Below are positions 35,236 through 44,295 of a stretch of DNA of 64,000 nt, piece by piece (the first letter of the stretch is position 1; the number at the start of each line of letters is the position of its first letter). The notes beneath the pieces were generated by a model. That model worked only from the letters and a program-made list of their open reading frames with translations. It searched no databases and was not told the origin of the DNA. Origin of the DNA: Acidimicrobiales bacterium (GTDB lineage: Bacteria; Actinomycetota; Acidimicrobiia; Acidimicrobiales; DATDAH01); the NCBI GenBank assembly GCA_016794585.1, contig JAEUJM010000032.1:124001-188000 (forward strand), in the 5' to 3' direction. The position numbers and the translations under genes are program-made.

Positions 35236-35598
35236 ATGCTCGTGACCCTTCCTGACCTGCCCGACGGCGTCATCGGCTTCGAGGTCGTCGGTGAGATCCA
35301 CAGCGACGACTACCGCGACACGCTCATCCCCGCCATCGAGGCGGCGGGCGAGGCGGGTGCCATCCGTCTCGTGTACGTCCTCGGTGACCGCTTCGAGGGC
35401 TACAGCGCGGGCGCCTCGTGGCAGGACGCCAAGCTCGGCGTCCACCACCACGGCAAGTGGCGCCGGGCCGCCCTGGTCACCGACATCGACTGGGTGCGCC
35501 ACCTCACCAGCGTCTTCGGGTGGGCCGTCCCGGGCGAGGTGAAGGTGTTCCCGCTGGCCGAGCAGGCCGACGCCGTCGCCTGGGCGGCCGCCGACTGA
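35236..35598 (+). CDS. SpoIIAA-like (STAS) protein
   Basis: A 120-residue single-domain protein of the SpoIIAA-like family: VIGFEVVGEIHSDDYRDTLIPAIEAA, then FEGYSAGASWQDAKLGVHHHGKWRRAALVTDIDWV and FPLAEQADAVAWA. Fold-related to anti-sigma-factor antagonists, but this lineage lacks the phosphorylated serine motif and its role is unknown. It is convergent with the CAP-domain gene, with only 9 bp between stops. Confidence 0.85.
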   Translation: MLVTLPDLPDGVIGFEVVGEIHSDDYRDTLIPAIEAAGEAGAIRLVYVLGDRFEGYSAGASWQDAKLGVHHHGKWRRAALVTDIDWVRHLTSVFGWAVPGEVKVFPLAEQADAVAWAAAD

Positions 35599-35607
35599 GC
35601 GTCGGGC

Positions 35608-37623
35608 TCAGGCGGGGCTGACCTTCGCCCGCACCAGGTCGCGGACGAAGGGGCCGGCGCCGTTGCGGACGCCGAGGTCGACCTTGATGGTCCCCGGGCG
35701 GGCACCGGTGGCCGAGCGCTTCACCTTGATCTTCACGGTGACCGACTCGCCGGGCTGGAGCGAGCCGGTCGAGTAGGTGCCGGCGTTGACCGCGGAGGTG
35801 ATGTTCGTCGTCCCCGCGACGTAGCGGACCGTGTAGCCGGCCCCCGTGGTGGTGGTCCCCTTCAGGCGGAAGCTCGCCGCCGCGCCGCCGTCGTTGGTCA
35901 CGGTCACAAAGAAGGTGTGGGTGCCGCCCTTCGCCACGGTGACCGACGAGGTCTGCGTCGGCGTGCTGGCGGAGGAGTACACGTCGGTCCCCGCCGGTGT
36001 GCTGGTGGCGTCGGGGGCGATGGCCGCGTCCGGGCGCTGGGTGACGGCGTAGGGGCGCTCGACGGTCTGGACGTTGCCGGCACCATCGGTGGCGGTGACC
36101 GAGAACGGTCGGCTCGCCCCCAGGGCCGAGGTGTTGACCGTGGCGCCGTCGGCCACGGTGCCCGTGCACGACACGAGACCGGAGCCGCCCGACTCGTCGG
36201 TGCAGCCGTAGTCGGCCGTCACCGACTGGCCCTGGACGTACGACGCCCCGGTCGGCGGCGTGGTGATGGTGACCGTGGGCTTCGTCTTGTCCACCACCGT
36301 GTAGCGGTGGGTCCGGATCTCCTGGGCGCCGGAGCTGTCCGTGGCCGTCACCGTGAAGCTGCGGGGGCCGAGGGTGCTCGTGTCGATGGCGGCCCCGTCG
36401 GCGACGGTGCCGACGCACGACACCTGGTTGGGCATCTGGCAGGAGAAGTCGGCCAGGACCGAGCGGCCGCGCGCGTACTCCGCCTCGTTCCCGGGCGTGA
36501 CGATGGTGACCGGCTCGGGCGGCACCATGACGTCGAAGGCGTTGATGTCGTACTCGTACACCGACCGCGGCGCGCCCGACACCCCGCGGATGGTGACGTG
36601 GTAGGTGGCGGGCTGGGTGTTCGCCGCCGGCACCTCCCAGACGAGGGTGTTGATGCCGTAGCCGTTGGCGGGGGTGTGCTCGACGTCGGTGACGGGGTTG
36701 CCGTTGCGGGTCACCGCGACGCTGGCGTTGGCGAAGTTGGCGCCGTCGATCCCGAACGAGAAGCGGTCGAAGACGAGGTCGTCGGGGACGAAGCCCGGGG
36801 GCGGCCACGCCACGAACCCGTCGCGGGGCCGGGGGACCGGGTCGAAGATGTGACCGTCCATCACATAGAGCGCGGCGGCGGTGCGGAAGGGCTGGTTGGC
36901 GGGGCCTCGGATCGAGCCGATGCCCATGCTGCGGGTCGGGGGGTGGAGGACCCAGCGCCGGTGCCCGGCCGGCTCGTTCCCGTTGCCCGGGTCCTCGATC
37001 CACCCCGTGATCGCGGCCGCGCCGTAGCGGCTCAGCCACAGGTTGGACTTGTTGGCGGCGGCGCCGCCCTGGGGCGTGTAGCAGGCCCAGGACGAGGGCG
37101 GTGTGTGGCTGATGCTCTGGTTGGCGGCCATCATCAGCGACACGCGTTGGGCGCGAGCGTTGAAGTCCGGGTTCAGGGCGATGTCGTCGGGCACGCCCGC
37201 CATGGCCCGGAAGTAGTTGACGCGGTCGAGCACCTCCTGGCGGAAGCTCTGCGTGGTGCCCGGGGACGAGCAGCTGGCGGGGTTGGTGGTGACGGGGAGC
37301 TGGGCGTCGACGTTGGTGACGTACAGGTCCTGGTAGAGCTGCCACGAGGCGAGACGGGTGCTGGGGGCGAAGCCCGAGCCGCGCCCTTCGGGTGCGGCGG
37401 TCTCGGCCCTCGAGGTGGACGCGGCGGCAGGGACGTCGCCGGACTCGGCGACCGGGGCGCCGGTGAGCGGGTCGCCGACCGGGTCGGCGCCGGCACCCGC
37501 CGATGCCGACGACAGCGATGCCGCAACCACTCCCGCGCACATGGCCAGCGCGATGGCCTTGTGCCGCCGTGCGCGTCGAGACGCGTTCGTCGTGGTGCCG
37601 CCGTCGATCGATCCCAGGGCCAT
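35608..37623 (-). CDS. Secreted CAP-domain protein with Ig-like repeats
   Basis: A 671-residue exported protein. The signal peptide is HKAIALAMCAGVVAASLSSASAGAGA (around residues 21-46). A CAP/SCP-like domain at ~128-255 includes VLDRVNYFRAMAGVP, LNPDFNARAQRVSLMMAANQSISH and GHRRWVLHPPTRSMGIG. Two HYR/Ig-like repeats (~372-444 and ~450-527) share SVxADYGC, VSCxGTVADGA and FSVTATD. A C-terminal beta domain resembles an adhesin-type module. CAP proteins act outside the cell as nucleases, lipid binders or adhesion factors. The ATG at 37623 has GAGAGG upstream. Confidence 0.82.
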   Translation of the reverse strand: MALGSIDGGTTTNASRRARRHKAIALAMCAGVVAASLSSASAGAGADPVGDPLTGAPVAESGDVPAAASTSRAETAAPEGRGSGFAPSTRLASWQLYQDLYVTNVDAQLPVTTNPASCSSPGTTQSFRQEVLDRVNYFRAMAGVPDDIALNPDFNARAQRVSLMMAANQSISHTPPSSWACYTPQGGAAANKSNLWLSRYGAAAITGWIEDPGNGNEPAGHRRWVLHPPTRSMGIGSIRGPANQPFRTAAALYVMDGHIFDPVPRPRDGFVAWPPPGFVPDDLVFDRFSFGIDGANFANASVAVTRNGNPVTDVEHTPANGYGINTLVWEVPAANTQPATYHVTIRGVSGAPRSVYEYDINAFDVMVPPEPVTIVTPGNEAEYARGRSVLADFSCQMPNQVSCVGTVADGAAIDTSTLGPRSFTVTATDSSGAQEIRTHRYTVVDKTKPTVTITTPPTGASYVQGQSVTADYGCTDESGGSGLVSCTGTVADGATVNTSALGASRPFSVTATDGAGNVQTVERPYAVTQRPDAAIAPDATSTPAGTDVYSSASTPTQTSSVTVAKGGTHTFFVTVTNDGGAAASFRLKGTTTTGAGYTVRYVAGTTNITSAVNAGTYSTGSLQPGESVTVKIKVKRSATGARPGTIKVDLGVRNGAGPFVRDLVRAKVSPA

Positions 37624-37795
37624 GTCCGTCACCTCTCGCCGCCGCCCCGCTGACCTGCTCTCCGGTCGAACGCTACCGGAGCTCGCTCGTCCGGGGACGG
37701 GCCCCGGTCATCTGTCCCTTCTTCCGGCGCCGTCGTCCTGCGAGCACGAGCCCGCCCGGAGGACACGCTGGTGCGGGCGGAAGGGACCAAGCGGG

Positions 37796-39466
37796 TCAGG
37801 AGGGAGGGTCGTCGAGGGGGCGGAGGCGGTGCCCGGGCTCGATGGCCAGCCACCTTGTGATGGCGAGGCGCTCGAGCAGGCCGCGGTCGTGGCTCACCAC
37901 CACGAGCGCGCCACGGAAGGCACCGAGCGCGTCGACGAGCTGGTCCACGGTCTCGCGATCGAGGTTGTTGGTGGGCTCGTCGAGCACGAGGAGCTGAGGC
38001 GGGGGGTCAGCCAGGAGCAGACGGGCCAGGCAGAGTCGGAAGCGCTCGCCTCCGGACAGCTGCCGTGCCGGGAGGCCGAGGGCGTCGCCGCGCAGCAGGA
38101 AGCGGGCGAGCTGCGCGCGGAGCTCGACGGTGGGGCGCTGGGGTGCCGCGGTACGCAGGTTCTGGAGCACGGTGGCGTGCTCCTCGAGATCGTCGAGGCG
38201 CTGGGCGAGGTGGGCGACCCGGCGGGGGTCGAGGTGGACCGTGGCGGTGACGCCGGCGCGGTCCGCGGCCGGGCCCGCGGGATCGAGGATCGCCTCCACG
38301 AGGGTTGTCTTGCCTGCGCCGTTCGGCCCCACCAGCGCCAGTCGCTCGGGCCCGTGGACGAGCAGGGCGGTGTCGCCCTGGCGGATCGACAGCACGCGCT
38401 TGGCGGCGGGGACGGCCGTGGCCGGCAGGTCGACCCGGATGGCGGTGTCGTCGCGCACCCGGCCCCGCACCTCGGCCAGTGCTGCGGTGGCCGACTCGAC
38501 CTTGGCGGCCGCCTCGGTGCGCAGCTTGCCGGCCGACACCTGCGCCTGCGCCTTGCGGGTGTTGGCGAGGATCTTCGGCACGTTCTCGGCCTGGGCGCTT
38601 GCGTAGCGGGCCCGTCGGGCCAGCTTCACCTGCGCCTCGGCGTGCTGGCGGCGCTCGGTGTCCAGGCGGCGCTCTGCGGCTCGCTGGGCCCGGGCTGCGG
38701 CCTCCTGTTCGGTGGCGAGATGGGCCTCGAACGCGGTGAGGTTCCCGCCGAACGTGGTGACCGACCCCTGGCGGACCTCGGCGGTGGTCTCCATGAGATC
38801 CAGGAGCGCATGGTCGTGGCTCACCACGAGCAGCACCCCGGGCCACGCCCGGACGAGATCGTGCAGGCGGGACCGGGCCCCGGCGTCGAGGTTGTTGGTG
38901 GGCTCGTCGAGCAGGGTCACGGGGGCCGACCCGAGGCGTAGGCCGGCGAGCGCGGTGAGCACGGCCTCGCCTCCCGAGAGGGTCCCCACGCGACGGTGCA
39001 GGCCATCGACGCCGAAGGGGAGCCCGGCGGCGTCGAGCGCGGCGGCGGCCCTCGCCTCGACGTCCCACTGGCCGTCGAGCACCTCGAGGTGCTCGGGCCG
39101 GGCCTCGCCGGCGTCGAGGGCGGCGAGCGCGTCGAGGGCGCAGCGCACCCCGAGCAGGTCGGCCACGGTCGCGTCGGTGGCGAGGTTCAGGCGCTGGTCG
39201 AGCGTGGCCACCCGTCCGTGGATCCGGACGTGCCCGGCCGTCGGGCGGAGCTCGCCGGCCACGAGGCGCAACAGGGTGGTCTTTCCGGACCCGTTGCGAC
39301 CGGTGATCCCGGTGCTCCCGGGGCCGAACGCGACGGTCACCCCCTCGAACGTGGGCATGCCGTCGGGCCAGTGGTGGTGCACGTCGTGCAGGCTGATGGC
39401 CGGCGCCCCGTCACGGTGGTCGAGCTGGTGCCCGCGGCGCGGGGATGAAGCAGACGGCTGGGCCAT
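37796..39466 (-). CDS. ABC-F family ATP-binding protein
   Basis: A 556-residue soluble tandem ATPase of the ABC-F family. Walker A motifs are GRNGSGKTT (~55) and GPNGAGKTT (~376). Signatures are LSGGEAVL and LSGGERFR, with DEPTNNLD in both halves. An Arg/Ala-rich linker (~230-340) inserts toward the ribosomal tRNA sites. No transmembrane domain. ABC-F proteins rescue ribosomes stalled by antibiotics or difficult peptides. Its ribosome site (GGGAG before ATG 39466) is buried in a hairpin behind a leader peptide, implying ribosome-controlled expression. Confidence 0.92.
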   Translation of the reverse strand: MAQPSASSPRRGHQLDHRDGAPAISLHDVHHHWPDGMPTFEGVTVAFGPGSTGITGRNGSGKTTLLRLVAGELRPTAGHVRIHGRVATLDQRLNLATDATVADLLGVRCALDALAALDAGEARPEHLEVLDGQWDVEARAAAALDAAGLPFGVDGLHRRVGTLSGGEAVLTALAGLRLGSAPVTLLDEPTNNLDAGARSRLHDLVRAWPGVLLVVSHDHALLDLMETTAEVRQGSVTTFGGNLTAFEAHLATEQEAAARAQRAAERRLDTERRQHAEAQVKLARRARYASAQAENVPKILANTRKAQAQVSAGKLRTEAAAKVESATAALAEVRGRVRDDTAIRVDLPATAVPAAKRVLSIRQGDTALLVHGPERLALVGPNGAGKTTLVEAILDPAGPAADRAGVTATVHLDPRRVAHLAQRLDDLEEHATVLQNLRTAAPQRPTVELRAQLARFLLRGDALGLPARQLSGGERFRLCLARLLLADPPPQLLVLDEPTNNLDRETVDQLVDALGAFRGALVVVSHDRGLLERLAITRWLAIEPGHRLRPLDDPPS

Positions 39467-39468
39467 GA

Positions 39469-39506
39469 GGGCTCCCGGGAGGTCGGTGGCGCTGACCTCG
39501 GAGCCC
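39469..39506 (-). promoter_or_regulatory. RBS-sequestering hairpin (attenuator) of ABC-F gene
   Basis: GGGCTCC (39469-39475) pairs with GGAGCCC (39500-39506), and GAGGTC (39479-39484) with GACCTC (39494-39499), giving a 13-bp stem with a 3-nt bulge. The 3' arm on the minus strand contains the GGGAG ribosome site of the ABC-F gene, whose ATG is 3 nt away. Confidence 0.55.
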
Positions 39507-39526
39507 CCTGGGGCGATCGACGAGCG

Positions 39527-39568
39527 TCAGCGCACGGAGGCGGACTGCGGACCGTCGAGCAGCTTCAT
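39527..39568 (-). CDS. Candidate 13-residue leader peptide
   Basis: A short ORF MKLLDGPQSASVR on the same strand as the ABC-F gene, ending 60 nt before its start. Upstream it has GGTGACGGAC, a weak ribosome site. Leader peptides of this size are known to control antibiotic-resistance ABC-F and Erm genes by ribosome stalling. The fit with the following hairpin is the main support. Confidence 0.45.
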   Translation of the reverse strand: MKLLDGPQSASVR

Positions 39569-39636
39569 GTCCGTCACCGTAGGGACCGCTCGCGGCGCCG
39601 CCAACCGATTTCCGGTCGCCGGTGCGTGCCGGTTGC

Positions 39637-40047
39637 TCAGGTGACCGGCGCGCACACCTCGAGCTCCATGCCGTCGACGTCGCGGAAGAACAGCGACCAG
39701 GTGTCGCCGCCGAGGTTCTGGATCTCGCCGATGTCGGCGCCGGCCGCCTCGAGGCGTCCCTTGATCTCCTCGAGGGTGGCCAGGTCGTCGACGGCGATGC
39801 CGAAGTGGTCGATCGCGCCCCGGCCGCCGATGCGGCGGCGGTCGCCGATGAGGTCCTCCTCGGGGACCTCGAACACGTTCAGGGCGGCGCCGCCCCCGAG
39901 ATCGACGATGAACATGCGGGGGTGGTCGCCCTCCGCCTCCATGGTGAACGTGACCTCGGCGCCGAACACCTCGCCGTACCAGGCGGCGAAGCGGTCGAGG
40001 TCGGTGGTGAGGGTGGCCACGTGGTTGAAGCCGCTGGTGATCGCCAT
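39637..40047 (-). CDS. VOC/glyoxalase-fold protein
   Basis: A 136-residue two-module VOC protein: FNHVATLTTDLDRFAAWYGEVFGAEVTF, then AIDHFGIAVDDLATLEEIKGRLEAAGADIG and SLFFRDVDGMELEVC, with His/His/Glu candidate metal ligands. Substrate unknown. ATG 40047. It is divergent from rtcB, with a 122-bp gap. Confidence 0.85.
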   Translation of the reverse strand: MAITSGFNHVATLTTDLDRFAAWYGEVFGAEVTFTMEAEGDHPRMFIVDLGGGAALNVFEVPEEDLIGDRRRIGGRGAIDHFGIAVDDLATLEEIKGRLEAAGADIGEIQNLGGDTWSLFFRDVDGMELEVCAPVT

Positions 40048-40169
40048 GGCCTGAAGGTACGACGCCGTCCGTTCGCCTGCAGCGGATATCAGTTGCCCTG
40101 CCGGTCGGATCCTGCGCATCGTCGACCCTGCACGACACCGACCCCGATCACACGAAGGAGGGGGTGACC

Positions 40170-41330
40170 ATGCCCACCACCATCAACGACAAGCTCGTCT
40201 CCTGGGCCAGCGACCTCGACCCCGGCACCGTCCGCCAGGCCGAGAAGACCGCCCGGCTGCCCATCGTCGAGGGCCATGTGGCCCTCATGCCTGACGCTCA
40301 CGTGGGCCTCGGGGCCACCGTGGGTTCGGTCATCCCGACCCGCGGCGCGGTCATCCCCGCCGCGGTCGGCGTGGACATCGGCTGCGGCATGGTCGCGGCC
40401 GAGCTCGACCTGACCGCGGCCGACCTGCCCGACGACCTCGGGCCCCTCCTCGGCCGCATCGCTGACGTGGTCCCCGCCGGCGTCGGCAAGGGCCACGACG
40501 ACGTCTCGCGCGCCGCCGACAAGTGGCTCAGCGCCCACCGCCCCGCCACCGAGCTCTCCCAGGGCCGGTCGGTGAAGGCGGCCAAGCAGTTCGGCACGCT
40601 CGGCTCCGGCAACCACTTCGTCGAGGTCTGCCTCGACGAGCGCGACCGGGTGTGGGTCGTCCTGCACTCGGGCAGCCGGGGCATCGGGAACCAGCTGGCC
40701 CAGGCCCACATCAAGACCGCGAAGCGCCTCGCCAAGGACCTCCAGCTGCGGCTCGAGGACCCGGACCTGGCCTACTTCGTCGAGGGCACGCCCGAGTTCG
40801 AGGCCTACCTCGCCGACATGCTGTGGGCCCAGGACTACGCCCGCGCCAACCGCGACCAGATGGTCGAGCGGGCGCTGCGTGAGGTGGTGGCCTTCGTCGG
40901 TGCGGGCCGCGAGACGTCCCGCATCAACTGCCACCACAACTTCACCCAGCGCGAGGTGCACGACGGCGTCGAGCTGTGGATCACCCGCAAGGGGGCGATC
41001 GCCGCCGGCGCCGACGACCTCGGCGTCATCCCGGGCTCGATGGGCACGGGTACCTTCATCGTCCGGGGCAAGGGCAGCGCCGCCAGCTGGCGGTCGTGCT
41101 CCCACGGTGCGGGCCGGCGCCACAGCCGCAGCCAGGCCAAGAAGCTGTTCAGCGGCGAGGACCTCGCCGCCCAGATGGCGGGCAAGGTCTGGCTGGCCGA
41201 CCGGGCCGACGCCCTGGTCGACGAGATCCCGTCGGCCTACAAGGACATCGACCGGGTGATGGCGGACCAGGCCGACCTCGTCGAGGTGCAGCACACCCTG
41301 CACCAGGTCCTCAACTACAAGGGCACCTGA
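40170..41330 (+). CDS. rtcB: RNA-splicing ligase RtcB
   Basis: A 386-residue GTP/Mn-dependent RNA ligase joining 2',3'-cyclic phosphate and 5'-OH ends in tRNA or rRNA repair. Candidate metal and guanylylation residues: Asp42/His44 (MPDAHVG), Asp69/Cys72 (GVDIGCGM), Asn148/His149 (GNHFVEV), His166 (HSGSRG), His256 (INCHHNF) and the guanylated His312 (CSHGAGRRHSRSQA). RRHSR replaces the more usual R-x-MSR by a single His. ATG 40170 follows AAGGAGG; a GTG 6 nt earlier is possible. Confidence 0.93.
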   Translation: MPTTINDKLVSWASDLDPGTVRQAEKTARLPIVEGHVALMPDAHVGLGATVGSVIPTRGAVIPAAVGVDIGCGMVAAELDLTAADLPDDLGPLLGRIADVVPAGVGKGHDDVSRAADKWLSAHRPATELSQGRSVKAAKQFGTLGSGNHFVEVCLDERDRVWVVLHSGSRGIGNQLAQAHIKTAKRLAKDLQLRLEDPDLAYFVEGTPEFEAYLADMLWAQDYARANRDQMVERALREVVAFVGAGRETSRINCHHNFTQREVHDGVELWITRKGAIAAGADDLGVIPGSMGTGTFIVRGKGSAASWRSCSHGAGRRHSRSQAKKLFSGEDLAAQMAGKVWLADRADALVDEIPSAYKDIDRVMADQADLVEVQHTLHQVLNYKGT

Positions 41331-41335
41331 GATCG

Positions 41336-41353
41336 GGCGGCGCTACCGCCGCC
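41336..41353. terminator. Convergent-gene terminator
   Basis: Dyad GGCGGC / GCCGCC with a 6-nt loop between rtcB and the convergent DUF5522 gene. Short stem. Confidence 0.35.
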
Positions 41354-41379
41354 ACTGCCCGGCCCCGGCCGCAACCCGG

Positions 41380-41595
41380 CTACACGGGGTACGGGCAGTG
41401 GCGGCACCCCTCGCCGCAGCACCGCTCCCGGGCGGCGAGGGTGATGGCGGTCAGCACGAACAGCCCAGAGTCCGGGTCGAAGTAGCCCGGCTCGCCGGCC
41501 CGCACGGCGGCGAGGTGCGTCGCCCGCTGGCCATCGGTCAGGCCGTCGTCGTCGGTGTCGGACCCGTGGTCGTCAGCTGCGCGGTGGCCGGCCAC
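41380..41595 (-). CDS. DUF5522-like small protein
   Basis: A 71-residue protein with the family core GYFDPDSGLFVLTAITLAARERCCGEGCRHCPY. The C-terminal C-C-x3-C-x2-C cluster is a plausible metal or iron-sulfur site. An acidic disordered N-terminus (DDHGSDTDDDGL) precedes it. Function unknown; members are often near RtcB or tRNA-processing genes. Confidence 0.78.
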   Translation of the reverse strand: MAGHRAADDHGSDTDDDGLTDGQRATHLAAVRAGEPGYFDPDSGLFVLTAITLAARERCCGEGCRHCPYPV

Positions 41596-41838
41596 CCGTC
41601 GACCCTACGGGGCCCTCCGTCTTCCGCCTCGACGCAGACCAGGGCGAGGCGAGGTCGCGCGCAGGAAGCCACGCTCTCCACCAAGGGTCACGGGGTCGTC
41701 GAGGAGCCGGGCGGTGACGCGTCCCTCGTGGCTGGCGACGGCGTCCCTCCGCTCACGGCGGCCTGGTCGCCGTCGTCGCCGGTAGGGTCCGCCCCGGCCG
41801 CGGCGCACCCGCCGGTGGCCGGGACGAGGGGGACCGAA

Positions 41839-42657
41839 ATGAGCGACTGGGCCGGCAGCGAAGGCGAGCACTGGGCGGCGCACGCCGACCGCTACACCCG
41901 GGTGCTGGCCCGGTTCGGGGCGCTGCTGGTCGAGGCCGCCGGCTTCGCGCCGGGGCAGCGGGTCATCGAGATCGGCTGCGGTAACGGCGACACCGCGGTC
42001 GCCGCCGGCCGGGCGGTGGGCGAGGAGGGCAGCGTGCTGGGCGTCGACCTCTCGGAGGACATGCTCGGCGTGGCCCGGGCCCGGGTGGCCGCCGCCGGCC
42101 TCACCAACACCACCTTCGTGGCCGCCGACGCCACGACCTTCGCTCCCGACCCGGCGGGCTTCGACCTCGCGGTGAGCCGCTTCGGGGTGATGTTCTTCGA
42201 CGATCCCGTGGCCGCATTCACCAACATCCGCGGTCTGCTCGCCCCGGGCGGCCGCCTCGTGTTCGCTTGCTGGCAGTCGCTGCTGGTCAACGACTGGCTG
42301 CTCGTGCCCGCCGCCGCGGTCGCCGAGGTCCTGCCCCTGCCCGTCCCCGCCGATCCGAACGCGCCCGGGCCGTTCGCCTTCGCCGACGCCGAACGGGTGG
42401 CGGGGATCCTGAGCGCCGCCGGCTTCGACGGCCCGGCGGTCGAGCCCATCGTCGCCAAGGTATGGGTGGGCGACTCCCCGGAGGAGGCCGCCGACTACCT
42501 GCGCACCACCGGCATGGGGCGGGCCATCTTCGCCGAGGCCCCGCCCGAGCTCATCGACGAGGCGCTGGCCCGCGCCGCGGCGGCGGTGGCCCCGCACGCA
42601 GGACCGGCCGGCATCGAGCTCGACGGCGCCGCGTGGCTCGTCACCGCCACGACCTGA
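41839..42657 (+). CDS. Class I SAM-dependent methyltransferase
   Basis: A 272-residue UbiE/ArsM-like methyltransferase. The N-terminal WAGSEGEHWAAHADRYTRVL is typical of a small subfamily. Motif I VIEIGCGNGDTAVAAG, then SVLGVDLSEDMLGVAR, and LLAPGGRLVFACWQ. The conserved cysteine trio of arsenite methylase ArsM is not evident, so arsenic methylation is not supported despite the adjacent ars genes. ATG 41839, preceded by GAGGGGGA. Confidence 0.84.
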   Translation: MSDWAGSEGEHWAAHADRYTRVLARFGALLVEAAGFAPGQRVIEIGCGNGDTAVAAGRAVGEEGSVLGVDLSEDMLGVARARVAAAGLTNTTFVAADATTFAPDPAGFDLAVSRFGVMFFDDPVAAFTNIRGLLAPGGRLVFACWQSLLVNDWLLVPAAAVAEVLPLPVPADPNAPGPFAFADAERVAGILSAAGFDGPAVEPIVAKVWVGDSPEEAADYLRTTGMGRAIFAEAPPELIDEALARAAAAVAPHAGPAGIELDGAAWLVTATT

Positions 42658-42681
42658 ACGGGAGACTTTCCTCAGCCTCTA

Positions 42682-42710
42682 TTGACTCAACAAGTACTGA
42701 GTGAAATGCT
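42682..42710 (+). promoter_or_regulatory. Promoter and ArsR-type dyad of second fusion gene
   Basis: TTGACT (42682-42687), a 17-bp spacer and AATGCT (42705-42710) end 6 nt before the ATG 42717, so the transcript is probably leaderless. The dyad ACTCA (42685-42689) / TGAGT (42698-42702) sits in the spacer, suitable for autorepression. The -10 match is weak. Confidence 0.45.
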
Positions 42711-42716
42711 GAGGCG

Positions 42717-43394
42717 ATGGAGACAGGCGACGACGCGAACGAGCGGGACCTGCGGGCGGCGCGTCATGCGGCGCTCGGCGATCCTGTCCGCCTCGCCATC
42801 GTCGACGAGCTCGTGGTGTCGGACCGGGCGCCGGTCGAGCTGCGCCGCCGCCTCGGGATCGAGTCCAACCTCCTGGCCCACCACCTCGACGTGCTCGAGG
42901 GGGTCGGCCTGGTCGAACGCACCCGCTCGAGCGGCGACGGTCGCCGCCGCTACGTCCACCTCCGGCGTGGCGCGCTCCACGGGCTGACGCCCGGCCGTCC
43001 GGTGCCGGGCGGTTCCGCGCTGTTCGTGTGCACCGCCAACTCGGCCCGGTCGCCCCTGGCCGCGGCCCTCTGGCGCCACCGCACCGGTCGGCCCGCGGCG
43101 TCCGCGGGCACGCACCCGGCCGAGCGGATCCACCCGGGCGCGGTCGCGGCGGCTCGTCGTGCGGGCGTGGACCTCGCCGACGACGCCCCCTCGTCGATCG
43201 CGGACGCCGGCCGCCCGCCCGCCATCGTCGTCACCGTGTGCGACCAGGCGCACGAAGAGCTCGACCCCGACCCGTCGTGGCTCCACTGGTCGGTCCCCGA
43301 CCCCGTGCCCGCCGGTACCGCGGCCGCCTTCGACGCCGCCGTGACGGAGTTGGCCGAGCGCATCGACGCACTCGCCGCCGAGGACACCCCCTGA
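42717..43394 (+). CDS. ArsR-family HTH fused to low-molecular-weight phosphatase domain (second copy)
   Basis: A 225-residue relative of the gene at 712. Winged helix at ~15-90 (AALGDPVRLAIVDELV; NLLAHHLDVLEGVGLV), phosphatase domain from ~100 with CTANSARSP (Cys105, Arg111, C-x5-R) and acid loop LHWSVPDPVPAG. It is shorter than the 712 copy and lacks its C-terminal tail. The P-loop carries Pro instead of Gln, a change likely to affect activity. First gene of the arsenic operon. Confidence 0.87.
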   Translation: METGDDANERDLRAARHAALGDPVRLAIVDELVVSDRAPVELRRRLGIESNLLAHHLDVLEGVGLVERTRSSGDGRRRYVHLRRGALHGLTPGRPVPGGSALFVCTANSARSPLAAALWRHRTGRPAASAGTHPAERIHPGAVAAARRAGVDLADDAPSSIADAGRPPAIVVTVCDQAHEELDPDPSWLHWSVPDPVPAGTAAAFDAAVTELAERIDALAAEDTP

Positions 43395-43461
43395 TGGCCG
43401 TCCGAAACACCCTCCCCGCCGTGTGCCCCCAGGCCCCGGCCGTTACCTCGGCGCGAAGGCC

Positions 43462-44283
43462 GTGAGCGTTCACGGTGCAGGGGCCGACGACGTGCGGGAC
43501 GGGGAGGTGCGGGACGGGGAGGTGCGGGCCGAGGTCCCGACCGACGAGGAGCTCGCCCACGAGGTCGAGTCGGGCACGGGCGCCCTGCGTCTCGACCTCA
43601 CCCGCCGCCTCGTCGCCGAGGGCCTCGGCACCGGCCTGCTGGTCATGGCCGTGGTCGGCTCGGGCATCGCCGCCAGCCGCCTCTCGGCCGGCGACGTCGG
43701 GCTCCAGCTGCTCGAGAACGCGGCCGCCACGGCCGGCGCGTTGATCGGCCTGATCCTCATGTTCGGGGCGGTGTCGGGTGCCCACTTCAACCCGGTGGTC
43801 ACCATCCTCGACCGCGCCCTCGGGACCACCACGACGAGGGACACCGGCCTCTACGTCGTGGCCCAGGTGATCGGCGGCTGCCTCGGGGCGATGGTGGCCA
43901 ATGTCATGTTCGAACTGCCTGCGGTCGAGGTGTCGACCCACGACCGGTCGTCGGCGGCCTTGTGGCTGTCCGAGTTGGTGGCCACGGTCACCCTCCTGCT
44001 CCTCATCCAGGGGTGCGTGCGCACCGGACGGGCCGCGGTCGTCCCCGTCGCGGTGGGGGCGTGGATCGGCGGGGCCTACTTCTTCACCTCGTCCACCAGC
44101 TTCGCCAACCCGGCGGTCACCGTGGCGCGCACATTGAGCGACACCTTCGCCGGCATCGCCCCGTCCTCGGCGCCGATGTTCATCCTCGTGCAGCTCGCCG
44201 CCGTGGCCGTGGCCTACCCCCTCGTCCGCCTCTTCTATCCCCACCCTCACGCTCACCCGCACACCGACGCCGAAGCGAACTGA
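43462..44283 (+). CDS. AqpS-like MIP channel of arsenic operon
   Basis: A 273-residue aquaglyceroporin-type channel with six helices and two half-helices carrying NPV (SGAHFNPVVT, Asn110) and NPA (SFANPAVTV, Asn216). Following NPA the usual selectivity-filter Arg is Val, as in the arsenic-specific AqpS of Sinorhizobium as I recall. This opens the pore to uncharged arsenite. Between an ArsR fusion and arsenate reductase, it should be an As(III) exit path. The acidic, repetitive N-terminal ~35 residues are extra. The GTG start is uncertain. Confidence 0.82.
   Translation: MSVHGAGADDVRDGEVRDGEVRAEVPTDEELAHEVESGTGALRLDLTRRLVAEGLGTGLLVMAVVGSGIAASRLSAGDVGLQLLENAAATAGALIGLILMFGAVSGAHFNPVVTILDRALGTTTTRDTGLYVVAQVIGGCLGAMVANVMFELPAVEVSTHDRSSAALWLSELVATVTLLLLIQGCVRTGRAAVVPVAVGAWIGGAYFFTSSTSFANPAVTVARTLSDTFAGIAPSSAPMFILVQLAAVAVAYPLVRLFYPHPHAHPHTDAEAN
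43492..43528 (+). repeat. 15-bp in-frame tandem repeat in the channel gene
   Basis: GTGCGGGACGGGGAG occurs at 43492-43506 and 43507-43521, with a partial third copy. It encodes VRDGE repeats in the N-terminal tail. Confidence 0.8.
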
Positions 44284-44295
44284 ACGGAGCTTCCC

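Noticed and set aside
37624-37795. Possible 8-bp long-range repeat GTCCCTTC/GAAGGGAC in the gap between the ABC-F and CAP genes
   Set aside because: Arms are 58 nt apart and short; not distinguishable from chance in this composition.
41596-41838. 243-bp gap checked for a tRNA or small RNA
   Set aside because: No acceptor stem or T-loop consensus and no long hairpin; apart from a probable promoter for the methyltransferase nothing is evident.
41839-42657. Methyltransferase next to ars genes considered as ArsM
   Set aside because: The cysteines required for As(III) methylation are not visible.
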